DNA of 64,000 bases from Cellulomonas sp. JZ18. Lineage in GTDB: Bacteria; Actinomycetota; Actinomycetes; Actinomycetales; Cellulomonadaceae. The notes beneath the pieces were generated by a model. It saw only the letters and a program-made list of their open reading frames with translations, had not been told where the DNA came from and did no database searches. The stretch covers positions 1,612,001 through 1,676,000 of the forward strand of contig NZ_CP045245.1 in assembly GCF_009720485.1 (NCBI RefSeq), written 5' to 3'. The position numbers and the translations under genes are program-made. Shown here in pieces: positions 1-10,300 of the stretch (the stretch's first letter is position 1; each line of letters begins with the position of its first letter).

Positions 1-599
1 TACCCGAACCGGCCCGCGTACTTCTCGATGACACGTCCGATCACGTTGATCTCGCGGCCCGGCTTCACCGCCCGGATCCCGCGCTCGAGCGCCTCGCGGG
101 TCCGCTCGACGAGCAGCCGCGACTCCTCGTCGACGTCGCCGGCGAGGAAGGTGGCGTTCGTGTCACCGTGCACGCCGTCGACGTAGGCGGTGACGTCGAC
201 GTTCACGATGTCGCCGTCCTGCACGACCGTCGTGTCCGGGATGCCGTGGCAGATCACCTCGTTGAGGGAGGTGCAGATCGACTTCGGGAAGCCGCGGTAG
301 CCGAGGGTCGACGGGTACGCGCCGTGGTCGACGAGGAACTGGTGCCCGATCGCGTCGAGCTCGTCGGTCGTCACACCGGGGCGCACGTGCGCGCCGATCT
401 CCTCCAGCGCTCGGGCCGCGAGACGGGCCGCCACGCGGATGCGGGCCACGGTGTCGGCGTCGAACACGTCGGGACCGCGCCACGGCGCGGGCGCCGGGCG
501 GTCGACGTACTCGGGGCGCGGGATGCTCGGGGGCACCGGGCGGCGCGGGCTGACCTGCCCGGGGACGAGGGCGGCGCGCGACGCGTGGACCGGCGGCAT
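1..599 (-). CDS. map: Methionine aminopeptidase, type I (C-terminal part outside the window)
   Basis: Removes the N-terminal methionine from nascent proteins in the cytosol. The visible 199 residues read as a standard MetAP: an N-terminal extension with a PRP-rich stretch, then [20 protein letters not shown], the [16 protein letters not shown] region, [12 protein letters not shown] with the conserved active-site histidine, and [20 protein letters not shown], which holds metal-ligand aspartates. The catalytic C-terminal half runs off the left edge. The ATG at 599 was chosen because a TAGACT -10 box lies seven bases upstream and no Shine-Dalgarno sequence is visible. The gene is divergent from the SPOR-like gene at 674. 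The identification is secure; only the 3' end is missing. Confidence 0.95.
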   Translation of the reverse strand, partial: MPPVHASRAALVPGQVSPRRPVPPSIPRPEYVDRPAPAPWRGPDVFDADTVARIRVAARLAARALEEIGAHVRPGVTTDELDAIGHQFLVDHGAYPSTLGYRGFPKSICTSLNEVICHGIPDTTVVQDGDIVNVDVTAYVDGVHGDTNATFLAGDVDEESRLLVERTREALERGIRAVKPGREINVIGRVIEKYAGRFG

Positions 600-606
600 G
601 CCTGGC

Positions 607-612
607 AGTCTA
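607..612 (-). promoter_or_regulatory. -10 box of map
   Basis: TAGACT on the minus strand ends seven bases before the map ATG, so transcription would begin at or next to the start codon. Confidence 0.55.
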
Positions 613-673
613 CGGAAGGTACGGCCCGTCACCCGCCGGGGGACGGCGGGCCCCGCCAGGACGGAGAGGACCG

Positions 674-844
674 ATGGCCGACTACTGGTACAACATCCGC
701 ACCGGCCAGGTCGAGGAGGGCCGGCGCAGCGACTGGTCCCAGCGGATGGGGCCCTACAAGACGCGCGAGGAGGCCGAGCAGGCCCTCGACCGCGCCCGGC
801 GCCGGACCGAGGCCTGGGACGCCCAGGACGCCGAGGACCGCTGA
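674..844 (+). CDS. Small SPOR-like protein (56 aa)
   Basis: A 56-residue soluble protein rich in charged residues, with the features [10 protein letters not shown] near the start, W-S-Q-R-M-G-P-Y in the middle and a helical T-R-E-E-A-E-Q-A-L segment. From memory, Micrococcales carry short proteins of this type annotated as SPOR domain-containing. The tyrosine/tryptophan start followed by 'GPY-x-TREEA' is typical of the second half of a SPOR repeat, which binds denuded peptidoglycan. No signal peptide or membrane segment is present, so a cell-wall role is unproven. GGAGAGG lies five bases before the ATG. The gene sits between map (divergent) and the EEP gene (convergent). Codon use fits its neighbours. 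Confidence 0.75.
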   Translation: MADYWYNIRTGQVEEGRRSDWSQRMGPYKTREEAEQALDRARRRTEAWDAQDAEDR

Positions 845-864
845 GGCCCGGCCGTCGCGTCGCC

Positions 865-1866
865 TCAGCGGCGGGCGAGGACCGCCACGAGCGGACGGTG
901 GTCGCTCGCACCGACGCGGGGGAGCACCCGCGCGTCCACGACGCGCCAGGCACGCTCGTCGACGAGGACGTGGTCGATCGGGGCCGCGAGCAGCGTCGGC
1001 GCCGCCGCCGGCCACGTGCCGTGCGCGCCGGCCCCGGCCGCGCGGGCCGCGTCGACGCAGGGGCCGGTGTCGCGCAGCGCGGGGTGGTCGAGCGTCGCGT
1101 TGAGGTCGCCCGCGACCACGACGCCCGGCGTCGAGCGGCACACGGCGGCGACCGCCTCGCCCTCGGTGCGCCACGCGCGCATCACGGCGCGCCCCGTCGG
1201 CGCGAGCGGGTGGGCGGCGACGAGCACCGGTCCGTCACCGTCGGGCCGCGCCCGCAGGCTGCCGAGCCGGTGGTCGAGCGGCTCGACGTCGGGGTAGGTG
1301 CCCACGTGCGCGGCGACGACGAGGGACGTCCCCGCGACGTGCGGCACCCGGCTGGGGGCGTGCAGCACCTGCCACCCCGCGGGCGGGAGCCGGTCGGCGA
1401 GCGCCCCGGCGGTGGTCCGCGAGGTCTCGGGCAGCGCGACGACGTCGGCACCGACGCCCGTCACCAGGTCGGCGAGCGTCGAGGCCGGGACCGCGTCGAG
1501 CGTGTTGAACGTGAGCACGACGAGGTCGCCGCCGCCGCCCTGCGGTCCGGCGGCCGCAGCCTCGGCGTCCGTTGTGGGGACGGACCGGACCGCGAGGACG
1601 GCTCCGTGCGCCGCCGCGACCACCGCGCAGGCCACCGCGAGCGGGACCAGGGTGCGTCGTGCGCCGCGCACGAGCAGCAGCGCCACGAGCAGCGTCGCGG
1701 CCGCGGCGGCGGCGAGCGCGGCGAGCAGCCCGCGCAGCGCGACGACCTGGGCGACGGGCCAGGCGCCGGCGCCCAGCGGCACCAGCGTGAGCACGCCGAC
1801 GCCGAGCACGGCCGTGGTCCCGACCGCCACCGCTACGCCGACCGGCGCGGCGGGCCGGCGGCTCAC
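865..1866 (-). CDS. Membrane-anchored endonuclease/exonuclease/phosphatase (EEP) family protein
   Basis: A 333-residue protein. Three hydrophobic helices at about 11-31, 38-66 and 73-95 anchor a C-terminal EEP (DNase I-like) domain. Motifs visible in order are LTFNTLDA (metal-site Asn), VVALPETS (Glu), [12 protein letters not shown], a paired Asp/Asn, and [11 protein letters not shown], which contains the catalytic Asp-His. All catalytic positions are present, so it should be a Mg-dependent phosphoesterase facing one side of the membrane. The substrate cannot be read from sequence; family members cleave nucleic acids, inositol phosphates or phospholipids. The GTG start overlaps the panB stop in a GTGA (1863-1866), so it is probably translated by coupling to panB. 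No functional link between the two is apparent. Confidence 0.85.
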   Translation of the reverse strand: MSRRPAAPVGVAVAVGTTAVLGVGVLTLVPLGAGAWPVAQVVALRGLLAALAAAAAATLLVALLLVRGARRTLVPLAVACAVVAAAHGAVLAVRSVPTTDAEAAAAGPQGGGGDLVVLTFNTLDAVPASTLADLVTGVGADVVALPETSRTTAGALADRLPPAGWQVLHAPSRVPHVAGTSLVVAAHVGTYPDVEPLDHRLGSLRARPDGDGPVLVAAHPLAPTGRAVMRAWRTEGEAVAAVCRSTPGVVVAGDLNATLDHPALRDTGPCVDAARAAGAGAHGTWPAAAPTLLAAPIDHVLVDERAWRVVDARVLPRVGASDHRPLVAVLARR

Positions 1867-2735
1867 GCGTCGAACGAGTGCGCCGCCGTCGGGAAGGTGC
1901 CGGACCGCACCTCGTCGGCGTAGGCCCGCGCGGCGGCGGTGAGTGCCGCGCCGACCTCTCCGAACCGCTTCGCGAAGCGCGGGGACCAGTCGCCCATGCC
2001 CGCCATGTCGACCCAGACCAGGACCTGGCCGTCACACTCGGGACCGGCGCCGATGCCGATCGTGGGGACGGGCACGACCTCGGTGACGCGCGCCGCGACC
2101 TCGGCCGGCACCATCTCGAGCACGATCGCGACCGCACCGGCCTCCGTCACCGCGACGGCGTCGTCGCTGAGCCGCTGCGCCGCGTCGCCGCGCCCCTGGA
2201 CCCGGGGCCCGCCCAGCAGGTTCTCCGACTGCGGCGTGTACCCGAGGTGCGCGACGACGGGGATGCCGGCCGCGGTCAGCGCACGGATCTGCGGGACGAC
2301 GCGCTGGCCGCCCTCGATCTTCACCGCCGCGACGCCCGTCTCCTTCATCATCCGCACCGCGCTCGCGAGCGCCTGCTCCGGCCCTGCCTCGTAGGAGCCG
2401 AACGGCAGGTCCGCGACCACGAAGGCACGGCGCGCCGCGCCCGCCACCGCGCGGGCGGCGACCACGAGCTCGTCGAGCGTCACCGGCAGCGTGGTGGCGT
2501 GCCCGTGCATCGTGTTCCCGATCGAGTCGCCCACCAGGAGCATGTCGATCCCGGCGTCGTCGAACAGCCGGGCCGTGACCGCGTCGTACGCGGTGAGCAT
2601 CGTCAGCCGCTCGCCGCGCTGCTTCGCGGCCTGCAGGTGGTGCACGCGCACCCGGGACGGGCGTGCCGGCGCCGCGGCGCCCCCGGTCGTCGGTGCGCCG
2701 GTCGTGCCGGCGCCGGGCTGGTCGCTCGTGGCCAT
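1863..2735 (-). CDS. panB: 3-methyl-2-oxobutanoate hydroxymethyltransferase
   Basis: Catalyses the first committed step of pantothenate (coenzyme A) synthesis, transferring a hydroxymethyl group from methylene-tetrahydrofolate to 2-oxoisovalerate to give ketopantoate. The 290-residue protein has a disordered Ala/Pro/Thr-rich N-terminus of about 30 residues. The TIM-barrel signatures follow: [33 protein letters not shown], the [11 protein letters not shown] loop, [16 protein letters not shown] and [13 protein letters not shown]. Length and motifs are normal. The ATG follows a TAGGCT -10 box by six bases. The gene is divergent from glnA2 and coupled to the EEP gene downstream. The panB-glnE-glnA2 neighbourhood is shared with M. 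tuberculosis, from memory. Confidence 0.96.
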   Translation of the reverse strand: MATSDQPGAGTTGAPTTGGAAAPARPSRVRVHHLQAAKQRGERLTMLTAYDAVTARLFDDAGIDMLLVGDSIGNTMHGHATTLPVTLDELVVAARAVAGAARRAFVVADLPFGSYEAGPEQALASAVRMMKETGVAAVKIEGGQRVVPQIRALTAAGIPVVAHLGYTPQSENLLGGPRVQGRGDAAQRLSDDAVAVTEAGAVAIVLEMVPAEVAARVTEVVPVPTIGIGAGPECDGQVLVWVDMAGMGDWSPRFAKRFGEVGAALTAAARAYADEVRSGTFPTAAHSFDA

Positions 2736-2741
2736 GCGCCG

Positions 2742-2747
2742 AGCCTA
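2742..2747 (-). promoter_or_regulatory. -10 box of panB
   Basis: TAGGCT on the minus strand, six bases before the panB ATG, with no Shine-Dalgarno sequence in between. Confidence 0.55.
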
Positions 2748-2840
2748 GTGCGGGACGACCGGCGCGCCCGGGGGACGTGCGCCTCGCCACACGCACCGCC
2801 TGCGCCCGCGGCGGACGTGTCATCAGGCAGGATGTACGCC

Positions 2841-4178
2841 ATGGACAGGCAGCAGGAGTTCGTGCTCCGGACCGTCGAGGAGCGGGACATCCGCTTCATC
2901 CGTCTGTGGTTCACCGACGTGCTCGGGATCCTCAAGTCGGTGGCGGTCGCGCCGGCCGAGCTCGAGTCGGCGTTCGCGGAGGGCATCGGCTTCGACGGCA
3001 GCGCCATCGAGGGGCTCACGCGCGTGTTCGAGGCGGACATGATCGCCAAGCCCGACCCCACGACGTTCCAGATCCTGCCGTGGCGCGGCGAGCGGCACGG
3101 CACGGCGCGGATGTTCTGCGACCTGCTGACCCCCGACGGTGAGCCCTCGCTCGCCGACTCGCGGCACGTGCTCAAGCGTGCGCTCAACCGCGCGAGCGAC
3201 CGCGGCTTCACCTTCTACACGCACCCGGAGGTCGAGTTCTACCTGTTCGACGCGCCGGCGGACCCCGCGCAGCCGCTGCGGCCCGTCGACCACGGCGGGT
3301 ACTTCGACCACGTCCCGCGCGGGACGGCCCACGACTTCCGCCGGGCCGCCATCACGATGCTCGAGTCGATGGGCATCTCGGTGGAGTTCTCGCACCACGA
3401 GGCCGGGCCGGGGCAGAACGAGATCGACCTGCGCTACGCCGACGCGCTCACGACCGCCGACAACATCATGACGTTCCGCACGGTCGTCAAGGAGGTCGCG
3501 CTCGAGCAGGGCGTGTTCGCGTCCTTCATGCCCAAGCCGCTGGCGGACCAGCCGGGCTCGGGCATGCACACGCACGTGTCCCTGTTCGAGGGTGACCGCA
3601 ACGCCTTCCACGAGCCGGGTGCGGAGTTCCAGCTGTCGAAGGTGGCGCGGCAGTTCATCGCGGGCCTGCTGCGCCACGCGGCGGAGATCACCGCCGTGAC
3701 GAACCAGTTCGTCAACTCCTACAAGCGGCTGTGGGGCGGTGCCGAGGCGCCCAGCTTCATCTGCTGGGGCCACAACAACCGGTCCGCGCTCGTGCGGGTG
3801 CCCATGTACAAGCCGGGCAAGGGCAACTCGAGCCGCGTCGAGTACCGCGCCATCGACTCCGCCGTGAACCCGTACCTCGCGTTCGCGGTCGTGCTCGCCG
3901 CCGGCCTCAAGGGCATCGAGGAGGGCTACGAGCTCCCCGAGGGTGCGGACGACGACGTGTGGGAGCTCACGGACGCGGAGCGGCGCGCGCTCGGCATCGA
4001 GCCGCTGCCGACGTCGCTCGAGGCCGCCATCCAGGTGATGGAGCGCTCGGAGCTCGTCGCGGAGACGCTCGGGGAGCACGTGTTCGACTACTTCCTGCGC
4101 AACAAGCGGCAGGAGTGGGCGGAGTACCGCGCCCAGGTGACCCCGTACGAGCTGCAGCGGTTCCTGCCGCTGATCTGA
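2841..4178 (+). CDS. glnA2: Glutamine synthetase, GlnA2 type
   Basis: A glutamine synthetase-family protein of 445 residues. It begins MDRQQEFVLRTVEERDIRF, almost identical to how I recall mycobacterial GlnA2, which is why the ATG at 2841 is preferred to an in-frame ATG at 2832. GS motifs present include GFDGSAIEG, the metal-binding EVEFYLFD and NEIDLRYAD, and MPKPLADQPGSGMHTH. The adenylylation-tyrosine loop of GlnA1 (YELPPEE) is replaced by YELPEGADD, so control by GlnE is doubtful. In mycobacteria GlnA2 is dispensable and weakly active; related actinobacterial proteins act on D-amino acids or polyamines. It lies two bases upstream of glnE and is co-oriented with it. Confidence 0.93.
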   Translation: MDRQQEFVLRTVEERDIRFIRLWFTDVLGILKSVAVAPAELESAFAEGIGFDGSAIEGLTRVFEADMIAKPDPTTFQILPWRGERHGTARMFCDLLTPDGEPSLADSRHVLKRALNRASDRGFTFYTHPEVEFYLFDAPADPAQPLRPVDHGGYFDHVPRGTAHDFRRAAITMLESMGISVEFSHHEAGPGQNEIDLRYADALTTADNIMTFRTVVKEVALEQGVFASFMPKPLADQPGSGMHTHVSLFEGDRNAFHEPGAEFQLSKVARQFIAGLLRHAAEITAVTNQFVNSYKRLWGGAEAPSFICWGHNNRSALVRVPMYKPGKGNSSRVEYRAIDSAVNPYLAFAVVLAAGLKGIEEGYELPEGADDDVWELTDAERRALGIEPLPTSLEAAIQVMERSELVAETLGEHVFDYFLRNKRQEWAEYRAQVTPYELQRFLPLI

Positions 4179-4180
4179 CC

Positions 4181-7100
4181 GTGGTGAGCGGCGCGCCGAC
4201 GGGGCGGGGCTCGTCCCTGGCCGGACGGCTGCGGCGCGCGGGGGTCGACGACGTGCCGCGCGCGGAGCGGCTGCTGGCGGACGCGGCCCTCGTCGACGTC
4301 GCGCCCGACGCCGCCGAGACGCTCGTCGCGCCCCTGCGCGACGTGGGCGACCCCGACGAGTCCCTGCTCGCGCTGGCCAAGGTCGCGGGCGCGGTGCAGC
4401 GCGACCCGGAGCTGCGCGCGCTGCTGCACGACGTGCTCGCCGAGGACGGTCCCGCACGCGCCCGGCTCCTGGCGGTCACGGGAGCGTCGTCCGCGCTCGG
4501 GAACACGCTCGCGGCGCACCCGGCCACGCTGCGCGTCGTGGCCGACCCGACGCCGGGCACGGCCGTGCCCGTCGCCCAGGTGCGCGCCGAGCTGCTCCGC
4601 GCGGTGGGCGCCGACCCCGACGCCGCCGTCCCCGTCGCGGGCCTCACGGGCGGCGACGCCACCGACGCCCTGCGGCGCGCCTACCGCGCGCGCCTGCTGC
4701 GCGTGGCGGCGAGCGACCTCACCGCCGAGGACCCCCTCAGCCGGTTGCCGGGCGTCGCGGCCGCCCTCGCGGACCTCGCGGGCGCCGCGCTCGAGGCGGC
4801 CCTCGCGGTCGCGCGCGCCGACCTCGACGACCACGGCCGCGACGTGCGGCTCGCGGTCATCGGGATGGGCAAGGCCGGTGGGCGCGAGCTCAACTACGTC
4901 TCCGACGTCGACGTCGTCTACGTCGCCGAGCCCGTCGAGGGAGCCGACGAGGACGCCGCGCTCGCCGCGGGCGCGCGCCTGGCAGCGGGCCTCGCCCGGG
5001 CGTGCGCGAGCCCGAGCGGCTCGGAGCCGGCGCTGTGGCCCGTCGACGCGGCGCTGCGCCCCGAGGGCAAGGACGGGCCGCTCGTGCGCACGCTCGCGAG
5101 CCACCGCGCGTACTACGAGCGCTGGGCGAAGACGTGGGAGTTCCAGGCGCTGCTCAAGGCCCGCCCGCTCGCCGGGGACCGTGCGCTCGGGGAGGCGTAC
5201 GTCGCGGCGACGAACCCGCTGGTGTGGCAGGCGGTCACGCGCGAGAACTTCGTCGAGGACTCGCAGGCGATGCGCCGGCGCGTCGAGCAGCACGTGCCGC
5301 GCGCGGAGGCGGACCGCCAGCTGAAGCTCGGCGTGGGCGGGCTGCGCGACGTCGAGTTCACCGTGCAGCTGCTGCAGCTGGTGCACGGCCGCGCGGACGA
5401 GTCGATCCGGAGCGGGAACACGCTGACCGCGCTCGCCGCCCTGGCCGCGGGCGGGTACGTCGGCCGCGAGCACGCGGCCCAGCTCGCCGTCTGCTACCGC
5501 TGGATGCGGACGATGGAGCACCGCATCCAGCTGCACCGGCTGCAGCGCACGCACCTCGTCCCGACCGCCGAGGCGGACCTGCGGCGGCTGGCCCGCACCA
5601 TGGGGCTGCGCGCCGAGGGACCCGAGGGCCTGCTCGAGCGCTGGCGGCAGACGCGCCGCGACGTGCGGCGCCTGCACGAGGAGCTCTTCTACCGGCCGCT
5701 GCTGCCGGCGACCGCGCGCCTGTCGACGGAGGAGGCGGTGCTCGCGCCCGAGGCGGCGCGCGCGCGGCTCGCCGCGATCGGCTACCGCGACCCGGCCGGC
5801 GCGGTGCGGCACCTCGCGGCGCTCACGGACGGGGTGACCCGCCGCGCGGCGATCCAGCGTCAGCTGCTGCCGGTCATGCTCGGGTGGTTCGCGGACGGCG
5901 CTGACCCCGACGGCGGGCTCCTCGCGTTCCGGCGGCTGTCGGACCAGCTGGGCACCACGCACTGGTACCTCAAGCTGCTGCGGGACTCCGGCACCGCGGC
6001 GCAACGGCTCGCGCGCGTGCTCTCGACGTCGCGCTACGTCGCCGACGCCCTCAGCCGCTCGCCGGAGTCGGTCGCCTGGCTCGCCGACGACGCCGAGCTC
6101 GAGCCGCGCAGCGCCGAACGGCTGGCGGCCGAGGCGGACGCGGTGCTGCGCCGGGCCGACGAGCCGGTGCCCGCCGTGACCGCGCTGCGCGCGCTGCGCC
6201 GTCGCGAGCTCGCGCGCACGGCGGCCGCCGACGTGCTGGGCGTCGTCACCGGCATCCGGGCCTCGCAGAGCCTGACGGACGCCGCCGACACGCTCCTCGC
6301 CGGGGCTCTGCGGGTCGCGGAGGTGGAGGCGCGCGCCGAGCGTGGTCTCGACGCCTCGCCCACCCGCCTGCTCGTCGTCGCGATGGGCCGCCTCGGTGGC
6401 CGCGAGATGGGCTACTCGTCCGACGCCGACGTGCTGTTCGTGCACGACCCGTGCCCCGGTGCCGACCCGCGCCTCGCGCAGGAGTTCGCCGTGTCCGCCG
6501 CGACGCGCGTGCGCCAGCTGCTCGGCGCGGTGGGACCGGAGCCGGCGCTGGCGGTCGACGCCGACCTGCGGCCCGAGGGACGCAACGGCCCCCTGACGCG
6601 CACGTTCGCGGCGCACGCCGAGTACTACGCGCGCTGGTCCGCGCCGTGGGAGAGCCAGGCGCTGCTGCGGGCCCGGCCCGTCGCGGGCGACCCCGCGCTG
6701 GGGGAGCGGTTCGTGGCGCTGGTCGACCCGCTGCGCTACCCGGCGGGCGGCCTGGACGCGGGCGTGGTGCGCGAGGTGCGGCGCATCAAGGCCCGCGTCG
6801 AGGCCGAGCGGCTGCCGCGCGGGGTCGACCCGACACGCCACCTCAAGCTCGGACGCGGCGGCATCGCCGACGTCGAGTGGACCGCGCAGCTGCTGCAGCT
6901 GCAGCACGCGCACGCGGTCCCCGCGCTGCGGACGACCTCGACCCTGGGCGCGCTGGACGCCGCGGCGGCCGCCGGGCTGCTCGCCGAGGACGACGCGCGC
7001 GTCCTGCGCGAGGCGTGGGAGCTCGCCTCGCGCCTGCGGGACGCGAACGTGCTCTGGACCGGACGTGCGGAGGGCGCGCACGCGGACGTCCTCCCGCACG

Positions 7101-7231
7101 ACCGCCGGGCCCTCGCGGGCGTCGCGCGCGTCGTCGGCTACCCGGCGGGGTCGGGCAGCGCGCTGGAGGAGGACTACCTGCGCACGGCGCGACGGGCACG
7201 CGCGGTCGTGGAGCGCGTCTTCTACGGCTGA
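4181..7231 (+). CDS. glnE: Bifunctional glutamine synthetase adenylyltransferase/deadenylase
   Basis: Adds AMP to, or removes it from, the regulatory tyrosine of GlnA1, tuning glutamine synthesis to nitrogen supply. The 1016-residue protein has the expected two-lobed design. An N-terminal nucleotidyltransferase motif, GGRELNYVSDVDVVYV (about residue 230), is the deadenylase half. A second one, GGREMGYSSDADVLFVHD (about residue 735), is the adenylylating half. Each is followed by an R-P-E-G-x-x-G-P-L block and a helical R-L-x-L-G-x-G-G-x-x-D-V-E segment. The GTG at 4181 leaves two bases after glnA2; a second GTG follows at 4184. Translation is probably coupled to glnA2. The target GlnA1 lies at 13.3-14.7 kb. 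Confidence 0.95.
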   Translation: MVSGAPTGRGSSLAGRLRRAGVDDVPRAERLLADAALVDVAPDAAETLVAPLRDVGDPDESLLALAKVAGAVQRDPELRALLHDVLAEDGPARARLLAVTGASSALGNTLAAHPATLRVVADPTPGTAVPVAQVRAELLRAVGADPDAAVPVAGLTGGDATDALRRAYRARLLRVAASDLTAEDPLSRLPGVAAALADLAGAALEAALAVARADLDDHGRDVRLAVIGMGKAGGRELNYVSDVDVVYVAEPVEGADEDAALAAGARLAAGLARACASPSGSEPALWPVDAALRPEGKDGPLVRTLASHRAYYERWAKTWEFQALLKARPLAGDRALGEAYVAATNPLVWQAVTRENFVEDSQAMRRRVEQHVPRAEADRQLKLGVGGLRDVEFTVQLLQLVHGRADESIRSGNTLTALAALAAGGYVGREHAAQLAVCYRWMRTMEHRIQLHRLQRTHLVPTAEADLRRLARTMGLRAEGPEGLLERWRQTRRDVRRLHEELFYRPLLPATARLSTEEAVLAPEAARARLAAIGYRDPAGAVRHLAALTDGVTRRAAIQRQLLPVMLGWFADGADPDGGLLAFRRLSDQLGTTHWYLKLLRDSGTAAQRLARVLSTSRYVADALSRSPESVAWLADDAELEPRSAERLAAEADAVLRRADEPVPAVTALRALRRRELARTAAADVLGVVTGIRASQSLTDAADTLLAGALRVAEVEARAERGLDASPTRLLVVAMGRLGGREMGYSSDADVLFVHDPCPGADPRLAQEFAVSAATRVRQLLGAVGPEPALAVDADLRPEGRNGPLTRTFAAHAEYYARWSAPWESQALLRARPVAGDPALGERFVALVDPLRYPAGGLDAGVVREVRRIKARVEAERLPRGVDPTRHLKLGRGGIADVEWTAQLLQLQHAHAVPALRTTSTLGALDAAAAAGLLAEDDARVLREAWELASRLRDANVLWTGRAEGAHADVLPHDRRALAGVARVVGYPAGSGSALEEDYLRTARRARAVVERVFYG

Positions 7232-7379
7232 CGGTCGGCGACGGGACCGAGCGCGGGACCTTCACCCGTGGTGCGGCGCACTTCACCCGGACGATCGTTC
7301 AGGACCGGGGGCGGGCGGGCGATGGGACGAGGACGAGGGCTCTGCCGCCCTCTACCGTCCCTCCGACGCAAGGACTGGT

Positions 7380-10300
7380 ATGCGTTCCCTCCTCCCGCAG
7401 GCACTGCGTGCGCGGGCCCGCTCGGCAGGTGCCCCGCGCGCCCGCCACCGCGGCGCCCCCGACCGCCGCTGGCAGGCCCTCGCCGCGGTGACGGCCGTCG
7501 TGGCCGTCGCCGTGGCCGCGGCCGGGCTCGGTCGGCCCGACGCAGCCGTCGCCGCCGGTACCGGCACGGTCCTGCTCACCGACGACTTCCGCTCCGCGAC
7601 GACCCTCGCGTCGAGCTACGTCGTGGGCGGCACGAACTTCACGCCCTGCCTCACCGCGGGCACCAGCACGTCCAGCCGACCCGTCCCCGGCTGCGGCAGC
7701 GCGGCGGACCCCAACGGCGAGGGTGCGCTGCGCCTGACGGCGAACGTGAACGACCAGGCCGGCTTCCTGCTCTACGACAAGGCGCTGCCGACGAAGGCGG
7801 GCCTCGACATCACGTTCAACCAGTACCAGTGGGGCGGCACGCTCGCCGACGGCATCACGTTCTTCCTCACGGACGGGCGCTACACCCTGAGCCGCGCGGG
7901 CGCGTTCGGCGGGTCGCTGGGCTACCACCACCAGACGACCGGTGCGGACGGCGTCGCGAACGCACTGCTGGGCATCGGCCTCGACGTGTACGGCAACTAC
8001 ACGCGTGAGACGAACGACACCGCACGCTGCGGCACGCAGCACACGAGCTCGGTGCTGCAACCCAACACCGTCGCGATCCGCGGCCCCGGCAACGGCAAGC
8101 AGCGCTACTGCCTCCTCGGCCCTGCGGTCGCGGCGCCCGAGCTGGCCACGCGGAGCGGCTCGACGCGGCCGTCGCCCGTCACGGTGCGGATCGTCGTCGA
8201 CCCGCCGAGCACGGCGAACCCGCGCGTCTCCGTCTACCTCAACACGCGTCTCGTGACGAGCGTGCCGCAGCCGGCCGAGCTCGCCACCGCGCCGACGTTC
8301 AAGTTCGGCTGGGGCGCCTCCACGGGCGGCCAGAACGACTTCCACGAGATCAACTTCCTGCAGGTGGAGTCGGTCCAGCCGATCCGCTCCGACCTCGCCC
8401 TGACCGCCTCGACGACGCCCGTCGCGAGCGGTGACACCGCCACGGTCTCGCTGACCGCACGGACCGACGCGGCGTCCGGGCCCGTCCCGGCGAACGAGCC
8501 GGTGGTGGTCACGGCGGACGCGCCCGAGGGCACGTCCTACGGCACCGCGACCGGCGCGGGCTGGGACTGCTCCGCGAGCACGCCCACGCGCGTCAGCTGC
8601 ACCCGTACGTCGACCACCGCGGTCGACCCCGGCACGACGCTGCCGACCGTGACGGTGCCGCTGACCCGGACGGCGGTCGGCTCGAGCGGTCGCTCCACGG
8701 TGGTCGCGCAGGTCTCGGCCGCGTCCGACGACACCGAGCTCGCGCTCGACAACACGGCCTCGGCCGAGGTGCGCTGGAACCCGGTCGTGGCACCGGTCGA
8801 GGCGCCCGCGACGGTGGCGAGCGCCACCCCGGCGGACGCCGTGGTCGAGCCCGCCGTCGTCGGCACCGCGCCGTTCACGGTCGAGGTCGTGGAGAACCAG
8901 ACCCCCGCGGTCGGGACCGTCGTGGTCGTCGACGGCCGGCTCGTCCTGCGCCCCGCGGCGGGCGCGAGCGGCGACCTGCGCGCCACCTACCGGGTCACGG
9001 ACGCCGACGGTGGCGTGAGCGGCACGGCCACCGTGTCGATGCGGGTCGCCCCCGTCGCACCGGCGGGCACCGCGACGACCACGGCCGGCCGGGACGCGTC
9101 GACGACCCTCGACGCCGTCGTCGGCACCGGCCCCGTCACCGCGCAGGTCGTGGCGCGCGGCGCGCACCTGTCGGCGGCGTCGGTGTCGGTCGACGGCAGC
9201 GGGCGTCCCGTCGTCGTCGTCACGCCGGAGGAGGGCTGGAGCGGCACGGAGACCGTGACCTACCGCGTGCTCGACGCCACCGGCGTGCCGAGCGCACCCG
9301 CGACCGTCACGGTCCTCGTCCGCCCCGTCGCCGGCGACGCCGCCCTCGAGGGCGTGCTCGACGCCGACGGCGAGGCGACCGTCACCGCGACGCTGCCCGC
9401 CGGCACCGGCACGGGCCCGCTGACGTACACGCTGGTCGGCGACGGCGACCTCGGCGGGGCGCGCGCGACGCTCACGCCCTCGGGCACGCTCACCGTCGTC
9501 GCGGACACCGGCGCGAGCGGTGCGAGCACCGTCCGCTACACCGTGAGCGACGGGAGCGGCACGAGCGACGAGGCCACCGTCGACGTCGTCATCCGTCCCT
9601 ACCTGGGGACCGTGCCGGACGTCGCGGGCATCGCGGACGCCCCGGCCACGTCGCAGGCTCCCGCCCTGCGCGGCACCGGACCGGTCACGTGGGAGACCTC
9701 CACGCCCACCGGGACGTCGGTGTCCGTCGCGCCCGACGGCGCCGTGACCCTCGACCCGCGCGGTCGCAGCGGGACGTTCGACGTGTCGCTCGTCGCCCGG
9801 GACGCCGACGGCGAGCCGAGCGCGACCCGCGTCGTGCGGTTCGTCGTCGCCCCCGTGGCGGTCCCCGTCGACGGCGAGACGACCGCCGCGCAGGAGCCCG
9901 CGGCCACGGTGCTGACCCCGGCCGCCCCGACGGGCACCGGGCCGTTCACGCTGTCCGTCGCCACGGGTCTGCCGCCGGCGCTGGGCACCGTCGCCGTGGA
10001 CGCGGCGGGGACGGGGCTGGCGATCACGCCCGCTCCCGGTGTCTCCGGCACGCTGTCCGCGACCTACGTCGTCGTCGACGCCGCCGGTCTGACGAGCGCA
10101 CCGGTCCGCGCCGAGCTGCGGGTCCGTCCCGCGGTCGCCGGCTCGTCGGCGCACGTCCCCTCCGGCGCGGCGACGGCCGTCCCGCTGCCGGTCCCGACGG
10201 GCACGGGGCCGTTCACGTGGACGGTCACGTCGGCCGGCCCGGACGAGGCGTGCACCGTCGAGGTCGTCGACGGCGTGGCGACGGTCCGGGCGGCGGCGAC

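Noticed and set aside
2832..2840. ATG at 2832 as the glnA2 start
   Set aside because: It would add only M-Y-A before the conserved M-D-R-Q start recalled from mycobacterial GlnA2; neither site has a good Shine-Dalgarno sequence, so conservation decided.
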